From Strongyloides papillosus (Eukaryota; Nematoda; Chromadorea; Rhabditida; Strongyloididae), in assembly GCA_005656395.1 (NCBI GenBank), contig SRSI01000044.1, positions 186,001 to 250,000 on the forward strand: 64,000 bases of DNA. Reading direction: 5' to 3'. Position numbers and translations under genes: made by a program. The number at the start of each line of letters is the position of its first letter. The first letter of the stretch is position 1. The notes under the pieces are model-generated. The model searched no databases and was not told the origin of the DNA. It saw only the letters and a list, made by a program, of their open reading frames with translations. Below, in pieces: positions 50,901 to 63,070 of this stretch.

Positions 50901-53900
50901 TTTTGTCGAAGGATAATAATTTCAACAACAAAACAAGAAAGTAATTTATATGTATTAATAAATAATTAAATCTAAAAAAATTTTAATTAAATAAATGAGA
51001 TTATAGATTTATGATATTAATAAATAATTTTATCAACGGTTGTGGTAATTGACAAATGATATGTAAACTTGTGATGTACCTATTGACTGTATAAATACGC
51101 TATTGGACTATAATTTTATCTTGAAAATAAAGTTAAAAAAAAGTTTAACGCCTAAAGTTTGACTTTTAAAGAAGTTTGATGTGAAGGGAAATTGTATTAA
51201 AAAAGTTTAGCCTATCAGTTATAATTTACAGATATAGTATATGGGTAAATCTTCATAGTCAAAGTAACTATACTACTTTTTCTTCACTTCACCTACATAC
51301 CTGTCTCATATGAAGAACAACGAATTCTTAGATATTATTTTAAAATAAGTTTTAGGTAAATAATAATCTGTAAGAGTAAAAATCGGATCGAGGAAAGAAT
51401 GCATATATATTATATAGGTGCCAGGCTTTGTGTTATAAAGATAAATTCTCCTTTTTTTAAACTTTATATGACGTCCAAGACAATAGTATATAAAATGTAA
51501 AATACGCAAATACAAAAAGTAATTGAAGGGTCAGTTATACTATAATAATAAGCAAACATTTTTTTACCAATACTTTTAATATTTTAATATTTATTATCTT
51601 TTTAAACGTTACACTATAATATGATGAAAAGTAAGAAAAAACTTTCTTTATTTTAATTGATATTTAAACAATTAAAATATTTTTACCGGTAAATCATCTC
51701 AACGTGATGGATAAAAATATTTTCTTATATTTTAATACGTATTTGTAATTTAATTTTTTATCTAAAAGAATTTATGAGTAAGATCAAAATTTTTGATAAA
51801 AAGGAATAAATGTTTAGTGAATATTAAAATATATATTTTGTGATTAATTTTTTGTTAAAAGCATGATATTACAAGATATACAGAATATCAGTTATTTTTT
51901 ATATATAAAATAAAGATTAATTAAATGGTGAAATATTCAATGAAGTAAACTTGACTGCCGAGTTCTTTAAAAATTTTTGTACTATAATTTTTGCTAAAAA
52001 AAATAAATGACCAATCAATGTTTATAAAATGAATGTCGTTGAAGTTTTTTTTACTATTATTTTGTACAAACATAATATAGTAAATGCATATGCATAATTT
52101 TTTTCATAAAAATATTATTAGTTGTATATATTAATACAATACAAAAACAATTTTAAAAAATGCATTTTTTTATTATATTTAGTGATTATCTGTATCTTAA
52201 ATAATATTACTGAGTACAAATGATAAAAAAATCGTATTAATCAAAATATATTTGCTTTTAATTATTCAAATTTACAGGAATATAAGATTGTAAGGATTTA
52301 GATTGGCAATGAATAATTAGTTTTTTTTTGATGAATAGAAAAGAAAAATGTATTTATTGTCATTAGGATATAAAATTTATATATTTTCTAAGATGAAATG
52401 TACTTTATCAGATGGAATAAATGTCATTTTCTATTGATGAAAATAACAATTATTCATTTTTATGTGTTTAATTTATGTGATATTATAAAATTATAAGCCA
52501 TATTTTTAATGTTAAAATGTTTTTATGTACTTTTAAGTTTATTTTTTTCTTCTTACAATCTACACTTAAAAGGGACCATATACTTGATGGTTTCCTTTAC
52601 CAAAATTTTTGCTTTGATATTAAAACACAAATATCGACAGTATTTTATTAATCAACTAATGTGTTTGGTAAACGAAATCTAAGTGTACATTATGAACATT
52701 TTGTTATGTAAATATAATTAACTTTTTAAAAAGATTTCTGAAGTGTCATATTATCATTTATTAACACACTATCGTCAATTTAATAAGACCACTAAACAAT
52801 TCGTTTTTTTTTTAAATTGAAGATGTATGAATATTTTTGTGATGTTATTATTATTATTACAATTTTGGTATTATAATTGATGTTATAAAATAAAAATTGT
52901 TAAACTTACAATATTTAATATTTCTAATGTATAAATGTAAATATTTTCAATTAATTTAAGTATTCATTTAACAATTATCTGTGAAATTATGTAATATCGA
53001 ATAACAAACAATATTTAAATCAAAAGAGTAACGAATATTCAGGTGTATAGCGTTAATATTTGAAAAATAAAAAGTTAAATAACCTCAAAAACTACAATTA
53101 TACTTATTATTGAATGTGAAAAAAGCTAACGTTAATTGATATTGAAAATATTATTTGTATAGTAAAAAAGTATCATATTTTTTTAGACAAAGAAGTCACA
53201 AAACATATAATATCTATCAACCGATAAAAAAAAATTAACAAATGTTTTTAAAAATGTAATATTGTTCACAATCTTTCTTAAAGGTTATTTTTCTTCCCAT
53301 TATAAGTAATTAAAATCTAATAATACACATTAAAAGACGTTGATATTTAAAAAAACACTATTAAAATGATAAATTTTATGTTTGTTACACATTGCAACTA
53401 TTAATACAATATAGAAAAAATTATTTTCGAAATGAATAATCTTTAGCTTCATATTCCTAGAAAATATTTGTTTTAAGATAAATATATGTGATTGTATGGA
53501 GAGAATGAAGAAGGGGAAATATATATTGAAATAATGAAATTAGGAAAAGAAATTGTGGACATATTATTATTAAAATTGTTAAATTTCTTAAATAAATATC
53601 ATTTTAAAAATAATTTCGAGGGATTTTATAATTAATTATTTATTAAATTTAACCGTCATAATAATAAATAATAATAACTCAAATCAATCATGTTCAAAAT
53701 AATGTTTTATGATATCGAGGTAGTTAAAATAAATATTTAATTTGTAGTAAACAAAATGCGATAAAAAGGTATAAATTTAATATAAAAATAATTGTCAGAG
53801 TATTACAATAAAAAGTTTATAAATGTTTTATAAATATACAAAATTTTAGAAGAACAAAAGAAGATAAATTGTTTTAGTATTATATATCATGTACGAATTG

Positions 53901-54910
53901 TACTTAACAAGGGAGAAAATAAAATTTTTTTAATAAATATATACATCGAATGAAATTTGACGCACTTATTGGTTGATGATAATAGAACTTGAGATTTCTT
54001 TAAACTTTATCAAGAGAGAAATGTAAAAGTATGATATTTACTGTAAATGTAATTGAATTTTTAAGATTATTTATATTTAAATAAAGTTAAATTTTGAAAT
54101 TGAGATATTAAGTAAACGATATAAAGATGATTTGATAAGGTATGTGTTTTTGTTTTATTGTGATTCTTTAAAATGTTTTTACGTTTATTAATATCTTTCT
54201 AAGTTTAATATGAATGCTTAATTTTAGATAACATTAATTGTTATAAAAGTATAAAATGGTTAATGAGAAGGATATATATAATTATAGTTTTGTATTTTAT
54301 TGACAAACCCTTGTAAACATATTTATATTTTATAACTTTATATATATACATATACAGTGTCTGTAAACAATGAATGTATAAATGAAAAAATATTGTTTAA
54401 AAAATAATTTGTAATAGTATACATACAATAAACATAATAAAGTTTTAAATATTTAATGACCATATTTCATTCATATTATTTAAAAAAGTTATCTCAAATT
54501 ATGTATATGATATTCTAAAAAATAATTTTACTTCCTAAAATAGATAATGATACATTTAATTGAGAAAAATAATTTATTAATATGTTGATAAACTAGAAGT
54601 ATTTTGATTAATTTTTTATAAATAAATAATATTCAAACATGTTGAATAACAATTTTGTTTGTATTGGATAATTGAATATTTATAAACTTCAAAATTTATT
54701 TCTGATTTTAAGAATATGGTTATAATGTTGATATAAAGATTTTTTTCGATAACAAAAGGGATATTTATCAAGTTTTTTGGTGAAAAAATTTTTCAAGACG
54801 AATAAAATAATATATGTAAAGTGATTTCCTTTACTAAAATCAGAAACACAGATTACAGACATTCTTTCAAATTTTCTATGGTCTTTAACCTTGTACTTTT
54901 TATTATATTT
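50901..54910. other. Gene-poor AT-rich stretch
   Basis: About 4 kb with no supported exon. It contains the promoter of the 7TM gene at its left edge. The minus-strand ORF at 54689-54967 overlaps a transposon end and is not a gene. Confidence 0.5.
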
Positions 54911-54912
54911 TA

Positions 54913-55844
54913 CACACAGAAAAAAATGGGAAGCATTTTTGTGTAAAATGTAATGAATTTTTCCCACCTAACAAAATTTGAATTTTCTTAATTTACGAAT
55001 AATTTTATCGCAATTATATCGTACATAAGAATTAAAGCAATAATGAAGTAGTTTTTAAAATAAGTTTCTATTTTTTATTATATTATTATTTTAAAAATTA
55101 GATTGTCTTCTACAATACTTTTTAAATATAAGATTAGAATTTTATGTAAGATTATAAATACTTTTATAAAAAGCAATTCTGAGCATACCAAAATATTTTT
55201 ATTAATATGTTTTAGTAGTTTGAATTATTATAAATTACACTTTTTATTATAAAATAACACTCTTCTGAAGGCTGAAAATTTCTTTAATGACTATACTCAA
55301 AAATTAAATCTATGAAAAATTATGAAATTATATGGATTTTTATCAATAGTAAAAAATATCTTCTACATATGTAAAGTTAATATATGAACAAATACTAAAA
55401 TAATATTTTTAATTATTAATGCTTTTAGGTGGTTAAATAATAATTTTTGGCTTTCTGTTATTATTATTATGAGTTTTTATATTTATTGTTGCTAGTAAAT
55501 TGTTTAGGATAATAATTTTTGTTAAAACTTAACAACTTTACACAAATTGAGTTTTAACAACGTATTTCATGAATATTAGAAAAAAAATAGATCCTAGGAT
55601 TAGCATTATATTAAAAACACTAAGATTAAATAAAGGTTACATTACTTAAAATATAAAACATATGTAATTTTGTAAAAAAACAGCAAAATTTTGCGGCAAC
55701 TTAGTATTTTTCATCGTTTAAAACATTTTTACTGACGCTTGATTCTTATTAAAATTTGAATACATGTTGATTTTTTTAACAGGTGGGAATTTTTACTGCA
55801 TTTCATGTAATAATATCAAAATTCTTCCCATTTTTTTCTGTGTG
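54913..55844. mobile_element. MITE-like element, 932 bp, perfect 21-bp inverted repeats
   Basis: The ends are exact reverse complements over 21 bases (54913-54933 and 55824-55844, starting CACACAGAAAAAAATGGG). Both are flanked by TA (54911-54912 and 55845-55846), as in Tc1/mariner-type target duplications. Inside, weaker inverted similarity continues: TTCCCACCT near 54960 matches AGGTGGGAA near 55785. The interior is AT-rich and has no transposase frame, so it is non-autonomous. The perfect terminal repeats suggest relatively recent mobility. Confidence 0.75.
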
Positions 55845-57004
55845 TAATGTTTTTAAACATAAATATATAAAAATTTTAATTATTTTACAAAAAACTAGAA
55901 AATAAAATCTTAGAATTTTTTTATTTTATTTTCAAATATTTCATTTTAAAAAAATTAGTAAAATATCATGATTGAAGTTGCAAATAATATATAATTCATA
56001 AAAAAATTCAATGTGCTATGAAGTAAATATTTCTTAGATAATAAATTATTTATTATTATAAAAAAGTTAAAAACAGTACTATTAATAAAAAAAAGTAAAT
56101 TATATATTATTTATTGGTAAAATTTGTTTAAAATTCTTATAAATAATATTAAAATTTCAAACTAAAATTTATTAAATATATAGTAATTTAATTAGAATGA
56201 ATAAAATTATTTTTGTATGAAAATAAAGTCTTAATATTTCCTTTGATCAATTTTAAACAACATTTCAGGAGCTGCATTCTGTTTGCCAAAAAAGATGGTT
56301 AATTATTTACTCTAAATTTGTGACCATAATTTTGTTGAATCTATTACTGTTACTTATACTGTAGTTTATTCATTACGAAGTTCATTGAACACTTATAATA
56401 ATTAAGACAAGATTAATAAACATGGATTTTAAATTTAATATTTTTCGTTGTAATTCTGTAGAAATAATATTTAAAATTTTAAAACCAACAAGAAACTGCC
56501 GTATTCTTTTAAATCCTAGTTTTTTAACTATTTATTGAGTCGTTACATAAGTTCTGTTAATTTATTTTACTACACTTCAAAACGCTAGAATTTTAATAAA
56601 AAATTTAGCCGTTTATAATATATTATCTATTATTATCTAAAATTTATATTCATCCTTGTAGATACATTATCAATTTCAGACGTGAGAAATTTTCTTATAA
56701 TTTTGATGAATATTCTCGAAAAGTCAATATTTACTTGATCATCTTTATTGAATAATTTGTATTTAAAAAAATTATCTAGAAACAAAAATTGGTTGTAGTC
56801 AGAAAGAGACACACTTAGAGAATATGCTAAGTGAAGAAAAACTTCACAGTTTAACTCATCCAGATTTTTTTAATTCTTCAACGTCATGCGCCGTCATATT
56901 TAAAAACAACCCTTACTTCATTTTTCGAATTTTGTCCCTTTTTTAAATTTACTTGTTTAATTTTAAAAACATGCTAAATTATAAGTGAAAATAATTTGCA
57001 ATTA

Positions 57005-57148
57005 TTAGGATTTCAAAAAATCTAAATTAGGAGTAAAAGCCATACGAACGTATGCTCCATTTCCAGTATTCATATATGAATTCTGAACCTTTAAAACAAC
57101 CTTTGTATTGTTGTAACATCTACTACGTCTTCTTTTTATATTCTTCAT
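57005..57148 (-). CDS. Short unidentified ORF (47 residues), doubtful
   Basis: An ATG-started frame reads MKNIKRRRSRCYNNTKVV and then KVQNSYMNTGNGAYVRMAFT to a stop at 57005-57007. Its amino-acid composition is protein-like and unlike the Lys/Asn/Ile/Phe translations typical of this AT-rich DNA. An arginine-rich start leads into a segment that could be a beta-strand. It lies in a transposon-rich area and has no assigned function; it may be the remnant of a mobile element protein. Confidence 0.25.
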   Translation of the reverse strand: MKNIKRRRSRCYNNTKVVLKVQNSYMNTGNGAYVRMAFTPNLDFLKS

Positions 57149-57294
57149 TAATTTTAAGAGGCTTCAGTTGTTATAATCATTGTTGAAGCTCAAGAGGATG
57201 GACACTCATCCAGCAATAAATATTATTCCAATTACATCGTGTATATTATAACAATAATAAAAAGGTTTACATTTTTATTTTTAAATTTTCGTTA

Positions 57295-58104
57295 TGAGTA
57301 AGAAAGCTTATGATCCATATATAGATTTAGTATCACCAGAATGTGAACAAATAATGATGTTTTAAAGATTAGTATCAACAATAAATGAAATTATTCCGAA
57401 ATAGTATACGCATTTTTTTAACAAAAAAAGTCCTAAAAAATAAGGAAATTTAACCAAATTTTATTAACATTATTATGCAAAATTAACTACGTCTATATAC
57501 ATTTAGTGAAATGTGCTGTAAAAATGGTGAACCATTTCATTAATACAATGCCTAAGTAAAGTATTTAAGACCTTTATGACTATTATTGAAATATAAAAAT
57601 TGAAAAGTTGATAGATGAAAATTGTTAAAAACACTTTGTTCTATTTATATAGTTAATAAAAAATTTAAAAAAATTGTTTTAATATTCAAAAATAACATTT
57701 TTAAAAATGCCGTACCGAGGAAGAACAGTACCAATTTTTTTGTAAAACGTTTATTTTAAAAATTTTAATTGGGTAGGGGTCGCAATTAAATGCATTGTGA
57801 TGCTGAAATGAATCGAAAGGATTATCGGAAAAATGCGTCCACTATTTCGGACTTCAACTGTTAAAATAATACCAATGACTAAGTTTTTTTAACAAATTAT
57901 TGTTGCTACTATTATATGTTTTTTTATTATAAAATAATGTCTTTAGTAATAACTTATTATTTTAATTTTCATGGTGAGACAATGCATGACAAAATTTGTA
58001 AATTTCTGGATGAGTGTCCATTTTGCCTAAAGCTCGTAGAAAATATAGTTTCAAAAATGACTCTTAACTACATCCATGTTCCATCAAAAGAAAATGTAGC
58101 ATAA
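57295..58104 (+). pseudogene. Retroelement remnant, probably BEL/Pao-like
   Basis: Several short frames with stops between them. The clearest ends at 58104: KLVENIVSKMTLNYIHVPSKENVA. The segment YIHVPSKENVA resembles the (Y)xxVPSxENxADxxSRG motif at the end of the RNase H region of BEL/Pao polyproteins, cut off by a stop just where ADxxSRG should follow. Upstream, at 57295, MSKKAYDPYIDLVSPECEQIMMF ends in a stop as well. No LTRs were found. This is a degraded host-genome repeat with no intact gene. Confidence 0.4.
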
Positions 58105-58479
58105 ATAATATGACAAATTATGATCAAGCAATATATAAAGTAAGGAAATGGTATTATCCAATTATTATAATGACTTAATTTTATATAACTTGAAATTATA
58201 CTTTTTTGATGGTAAAACTAACTATTGATACTACAAAATTTATGCGACAATCTAATTTTAAAAATAAAATTCTATTTTGAAGACTTCATAAACATTCATT
58301 AGATAAAAAATATCTTTCAATTTATTAATTATATGCAATAAACTACTTGAAGTTTATTTTGAAAGACACTTTCTTTGCTAGCACTCCATTATACTATATC
58401 TTCTATATACGAGATAACCGGCATAGTTCAATGAACTCTATAATATTTTAAGAAGCTAAATATTCCAAAACGGGAGAAG

Positions 58480-58564
58480 GGACATTCGCTTGTCCATGGG
58501 TAAACGAAATGACATTTCAAAAAAAAAGGAAAAATTATGGGTAATCATGGACAAGCGAATGTCC
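58480..58564. repeat. Perfect 19-bp palindromic hairpin
   Basis: GGACATTCGCTTGTCCATG (58480-58498) and its exact reverse complement (58546-58564) flank a 47-base AT-rich loop. Looser pairing continues outward (CCAAAACGG against CCGTCTCAA). The arms are much more GC-rich than their surroundings. The 3' arm and its flank share AATGTCCACCGT with 60743-60754, so a small foldback transposon family is likely. The 7TM gene begins 91 bp to the right. Confidence 0.7.
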
Positions 58565-58654
58565 ACCGTCTCAAATATAGATTTATTAATATATCTAGTT
58601 ATATTTTAATTTAAGACTAGTGAAAAAAGTTCTAACATATTTTATTTTGTTTAA

Positions 58655-59706
58655 ATGAGTATAAACTCTAAAGGGTCAAGTTTTGTTGAAAATAATACTA
58701 CAGCTAGCTCTTTTTATGGTTATAATATTTTTACTCCAGTATTAACAAGCGTTCAATATGGATCAACCCTACTAGTTCTGTCATTTCTTTTTATTATCTT
58801 TCAATGCGCTGTTCTTTTTGTAAGTTTTTAATATGTTTATACGTTATAGCTATTTTTAGATTATATGCAAAAAAGAAGCAACTGCAAATAACATAGCTTT
58901 TAAAATAACAAAACATCAAGGATTTTTTACACTCTTCCAACTAATTGGTCATTTGATTACTTCATTTATAATTATGATAAACGCAGATGGAGAAAGTTTG
59001 TTCGTATCAATAATAGGATCCATAATACGTTCAAGTTTTATTGTTGGTGTTTTATTCACGTTTGTTTTAACAATTAATCGTTTTTTTATCGTTTTTTGTT
59101 TCCCATCTTTTCTATATGACAAGAAAGGTTTTTATCACTTTTTAATTTTGTTATGCTATATAATTTCAATTATTGAATTTACTGTTTTTCTTCTACCGTC
59201 GTTTAGAATAAATTTGGACCAGCAATTTTTCAAATGGTATGTAATAGGAAATTTTAATAAAATTAAACTAGCATGGGTTCTCCAAAGTAAAATTATCATT
59301 ATTATTTTGATAATTTCTTTTATTATGCACATATTAATAATGCTAAAGATGATGTTTTTAAGATGTTTAACATGTGGTAGTATAATTACTTGTAATGAGT
59401 TGAACTTTTTAGCGTATGCATTAATAAATTTTGCTTATTGTGCAATATATGAATTAGTTGTAAGTGGCATAATCAATTTTTTTAAACATTTTAAATTTTG
59501 TTTTGCTTACCTTCAAATTGTATATATTATTATTACTGGTATTAATATAATATATACATATTGTTTTGTAAAGTATGTTTTATAATGAATTTACATACCA
59601 TTATTTTTTTTGAAATTTCAGAAATATTCACCAAGATGTTTTACTTGTGTTAGCGAACATAGTAAATTCAAATATTACGAAAGTTAGACCTGTGACGTCT
59701 AAATAA
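58655..59706 (+). CDS. Nematode 7TM chemoreceptor-like GPCR (srx/srt type)
   Basis: Three exons, 58655-58819, 58860-59572 and 59622-59706, give 320 residues; the introns are 40 and 49 bases. Seven hydrophobic helices start at YGSTLLVLSFLFIIFQCAVLF. LTINRFFIVFCFP after helix 3 is the NRF...P pattern of worm srx/srt-type serpentine receptors. The last junction was chosen at GTATGT (59573), because it continues an open frame NIHQDVLLVLANIV after helix 7, like the usual cytoplasmic tail. The alternative GTAAAG donor, or reading through to the stop at 59583, would truncate the tail. The N-terminus has a glycosylation site (NNTT). It sits intact inside a transposon-rich region. Confidence 0.75.
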
Positions 59707-60063
59707 TTTAAATTTAATCAGTTGGATTGTAATTATTTATGTAAAAACTATATATGCACTAATTGAATATATTTTTTTAAAATGTTAAAAATACAATTTG
59801 TTTATATCATATATTAATAAACTAAAAATTATCGTTTTTATGGCAAGATTTTATATGATTATATTCAGCTGCCTTGTAAGTAAAACATTAAATACTACAT
59901 TTAATATCATTTACATTTAAAGCGGAAGATTATATCATTATTTCTTATTTAAATAAGAAAATATTTAAATATAAACTTATGATTTTTATAGTAATAAATT
60001 GATCTTAGATCAACATATGAATTTATCAATCTTAGTCTATTTGTGATTTATACAAGGATGACA

Positions 60064-60146
60064 GGAAAATTCTTCAACGGAAAATTCCTCAACAGAAAAA
60101 TCCTCAATGGTAAATTCCTCAATGGAAAATTCCTCAACGGTAAATT
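60064..60146 (+). repeat. Left 15-bp tandem array
   Basis: About five and a half copies of a 15-bp unit with consensus GGAAAATTCCTCAAC, diverged at a few positions (C/T, A/T). It is the mirror image of the array at 61056-61160. Confidence 0.85.
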
Positions 60147-61055
60147 AATAAGAGGGATATAAAATTCAACTTTGTAGTGTAAAAAGTGGTCACTCAAATT
60201 TTTTTTTGTAACAATGTTTTGGTGAGAAAAAGGGCATTACTCTAATAGGTATATAGCCAATCGCGCCACTACTTAATTTTTGCCGCGTAATTTTTACAAT
60301 AAACAAGTTTCAAAAATATTTTATTTAATAGTTCGGCTGGAAATTGTTATTTAGCGTGATTTTTTTCAGAAATAAAAGGTATTCTAAGCATGAACAGTAA
60401 TAGATAAATATATTTTGAAGTATTTGTAGAAATTTTTTTGTGCGGCATCTGTTTTTTTGAATGAATTTTTATGGTTTTTTTAAAAAAAAGCACATAATTT
60501 TTATCCATTTATTGATAAGGCTTAGCCTATGGCCTCTCTTTGACTAGCATTGCCGTAATCTAGTCCCCATATAAAGATAGATAAAAACATTTCTACGAAT
60601 TATTTATTTATTATAAATAAATATTTATATAATTATTTAATTATATAGATATTTCTATTTTATTGTTAATAAAAATTACTTTTTTTACTTTATAAATTTC
60701 ACGGGTTATTGACGTGTCCGAAATAAATTTTTGCGATGGACTAATGTCCACCGTTTCAAAAATAAACTTTTTACAAAAGAATTTGGTTATTTATTAAGTA
60801 GAATTATTGGTTTTAATTTTAACATATTTTTAAATTAATTAGTTTATTTTCTTTGGAAGTATAATTATTGTAAATTCACAATTCTTTTTTCTACTTAGAA
60901 GACGTGAATATGTATATTCAAATTCCATATAATATAGAACTACATTTTTTCTTTGACTTTTTGAAAACTACGTTAATTACGCTATTGTGGAAGATCAAAT
61001 ACAAATCTATGAAAATTAAAAGCACCTAATATAAGAATTTTTTTGGAAAATTTGG

Positions 61056-61160
61056 ATTGAGAAATTTTTCGTTGAGAAATTTACCGTTGAGAAATTTACC
61101 GTTGAGGGATTTTCCATTGAAGAATTTACCGTTGAGAAATTTTCCGTTGAGGAATTTTCT
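61056..61160 (-). repeat. Right 15-bp tandem array, inverted
   Basis: Seven copies of GTTGAGGAATTTTCC-like units, the reverse complement of the left array unit, with substitutions at the same variable positions (TTTTCC or TTTACC, AGG or AGA). Confidence 0.85.
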
Positions 61161-61599
61161 TAGATTCTATACAAGTTGACATGACTTTTATTTAAAAAAA
61201 AATATAATTTCCAATTCTATATTAGTTTTTAATTATTTACTATTTAACTGTAAAGTATCAATAAATTTGAAATTTGTTAATTATTGTTTAATCATATTAA
61301 ATTGTTAAAGTTTAAGTTTTTTTATTTTTGCTTATTAAAAAATAAAATTTATTATGCTATTAAGTTTTTAATGGTTAATAAATTTTAAAGCTTTTATCAT
61401 ATTTTTATATAATTAACATAATTACATTAGATTTTAAAAATGAAAAAAAAAATTTCTACAGTTTATCTAGATTTATTTCCTTTTTTGCACATTGATTTTA
61501 TTTTGAACACTTCTTCATAAACTCTTCAAGAAAATATGTTTTCAGAAGATATTAATTCTTCTCTAGTTTCACCTTTGACAGACTTTTGAATTAAAAACT

Positions 61600-61996
61600 T
61601 CAAAAGAAACTACGTTGTTTACATCTCCGACCTTTTAAATCATTGAAAAAGCCTCCACAATCCTCTGTTCTTCATATAAATCAATGCATTGTTAGTTCCC
61701 ATTTCAACTATTACAGCAATAAAATATTTTTTTAATAGTCATTATTCTTTATCGATAAATAAGTGTAATGGGCAAGGGAGAAAATGATACTCTTTGAATA
61801 TCATAAAACTTCTCTACATTGAGTATTGTCATCGTTTTGCTACATGAGCAATGATTTTGCTTTCCCAAGTTTCATTTTTGCTTCCAAGTTACTTATTTTT
61901 TACTGGTATACTATCAACCACTAAACAGACACTAATTTCTGTAACCTTGCCATAAGTTTTTTTGCAGTGAGACATATTTTGACCAGATAGTTTTAC
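61600..61996 (-). pseudogene. Degenerate coding remnant, unidentified
   Basis: On the minus strand from 61996 a frame reads VKLSGQNMSHCKKTYGKVTE and on through CLVVDSIPVKNK before a stop; after it come NETWESKIIAHVAKR and, further on, AVIVEMGTNNALIYMKNRG, each ended by stops. The composition is protein-like and GC is raised against the surroundings. It may be a dead transposase, but I do not recognise the family. Confidence 0.3.
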
Positions 61997-62376
61997 AAAA
62001 TAAAATAGTATATAATATTATTAAATAAATATTATCACATAGAGGATGTTATATTTACAATATTATATATTAGTTATTTATTAATTACATCCAATACCCA
62101 GTTTCTACCTTATCTGATGAGTTGTATTTTACATCAGTTTACATACTAGATATCCTGTGGCGTATCTGACATAATGCGCAACTAATCCTTTCTGTACTGA
62201 TTCTACGACTGTCTATATTTCAAATATCTTGGATGTTAATGCTTGTAGACCCTATATTTTCCTCTTAAATTTCCAAACTATTTTTTTGGTCATATGTGCA
62301 TCGCAACAGTGCCAATTGGATATACATTTAAAAGATATGTTCCTTGCTAAAAAAAAATAAGTTTTTTTTATTAATA

Positions 62377-63068
62377 TTAGGTCGGGGAATAAACAATGGG
62401 GGCAGATTCTTTATGTAACTTTATGTTGTAAAACATTAAAATAATTAAACTCTTTTTAAGACAGTGTTTATGTAGGAATAAAGGAGTACTTGATCTGATA
62501 ATATTTTGTATATTACCTTAATTTTTAATTTAATTTCTAATAAAGTTTTGTCCGATTTTAAAAACGTTTTCAAAAATGGAATTACGGGTAATTTTCTTGC
62601 ATGAGCTTAAACTTGGACGTAGCGGAGTTGAGGCACATGAAAATATAGCGAATGCATGAAGTTAAGGATCAACTTCCGAGCGCACTGTGCGTACATGGTT
62701 TGATAAATTTCAAGAGGGTAATTTTGATCTCGATAATGAAGAGAGTAGACGAAGACCCATAATTACCAATACTGATGATTTAAGGAAGATTGTGGAGTCA
62801 AATTGTCACTTGCTTAGACGTTTTGATGCATTTTCGAAAAATAAATTATTTAGAAAACAGGACTCTTCAGAAAGGGCTTTTCATTGACTTTATAAGATGC
62901 CAAAAACCTGAGTTTTACTAATCAAATATCATAAAGTTTTCAGGGCGTTGACAAAAATGTATAGACTCTAACAGGTATTATTTCGATTAATTTGTCTAAT
63001 TTTAATCTAAATAAATGTTGTTTTAACTAGTTTTTTTAATCGCAGCCATTATTTATTCCCCAACCTAA
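62377..63068 (+). mobile_element. Internally deleted mariner element, 692 bp
   Basis: The ends begin TTAGGTCGGGGAATAAAC (62377 onward) and, on the reverse strand, TTAGGTTGGGGAATAAAT (from 63068), a mariner-type inverted repeat of about 25 bp with few mismatches. TA dinucleotides flank both ends (62375-62376 and 63069-63070). It carries the start and the last residues of a mariner transposase but lacks the middle, including the catalytic acidic triad, so it cannot move on its own. Autonomous mariners are about 1.3 kb. Confidence 0.88.
62576..62990 (+). pseudogene. Mariner transposase pseudogene (N-terminus plus C-terminal stub)
   Basis: From the ATG at 62576 the frame reads MELRVIFLHELKLGRSGVEA, then two stops (TGA and TAA near 62657-62665), then SERTVRTWFDKFQEGNFDL, the paired helix-turn-helix DNA-binding start of mariner transposases. 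After about residue 100 similarity ends. At 62958-62990 CIDSNRYYFD and a stop match the usual transposase C-terminus. The roughly 200-residue DDE/D core between them is missing. Confidence 0.85.
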
Positions 63069-63070
63069 TA

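Larger units (their letters stand above)
60064..61160. mobile_element. Foldback element with inverted 15-bp satellite arms
   Basis: Two 15-bp arrays in opposite orientation bracket about 910 bp of AT-rich DNA without an ORF. The flanks carry similar direct sequences, TATACAAGGATGACA (60049-60063) on the left and TATACAAGTTGACA (61168-61181) on the right, which could be an old target duplication. The plan resembles foldback-type DNA elements whose long terminal repeats are built of subrepeats. Mobility is inference. Confidence 0.55.

Noticed and set aside
54689..54967. 92-residue minus-strand ORF
   Set aside because: It runs across the left end of the MITE and has no domain.
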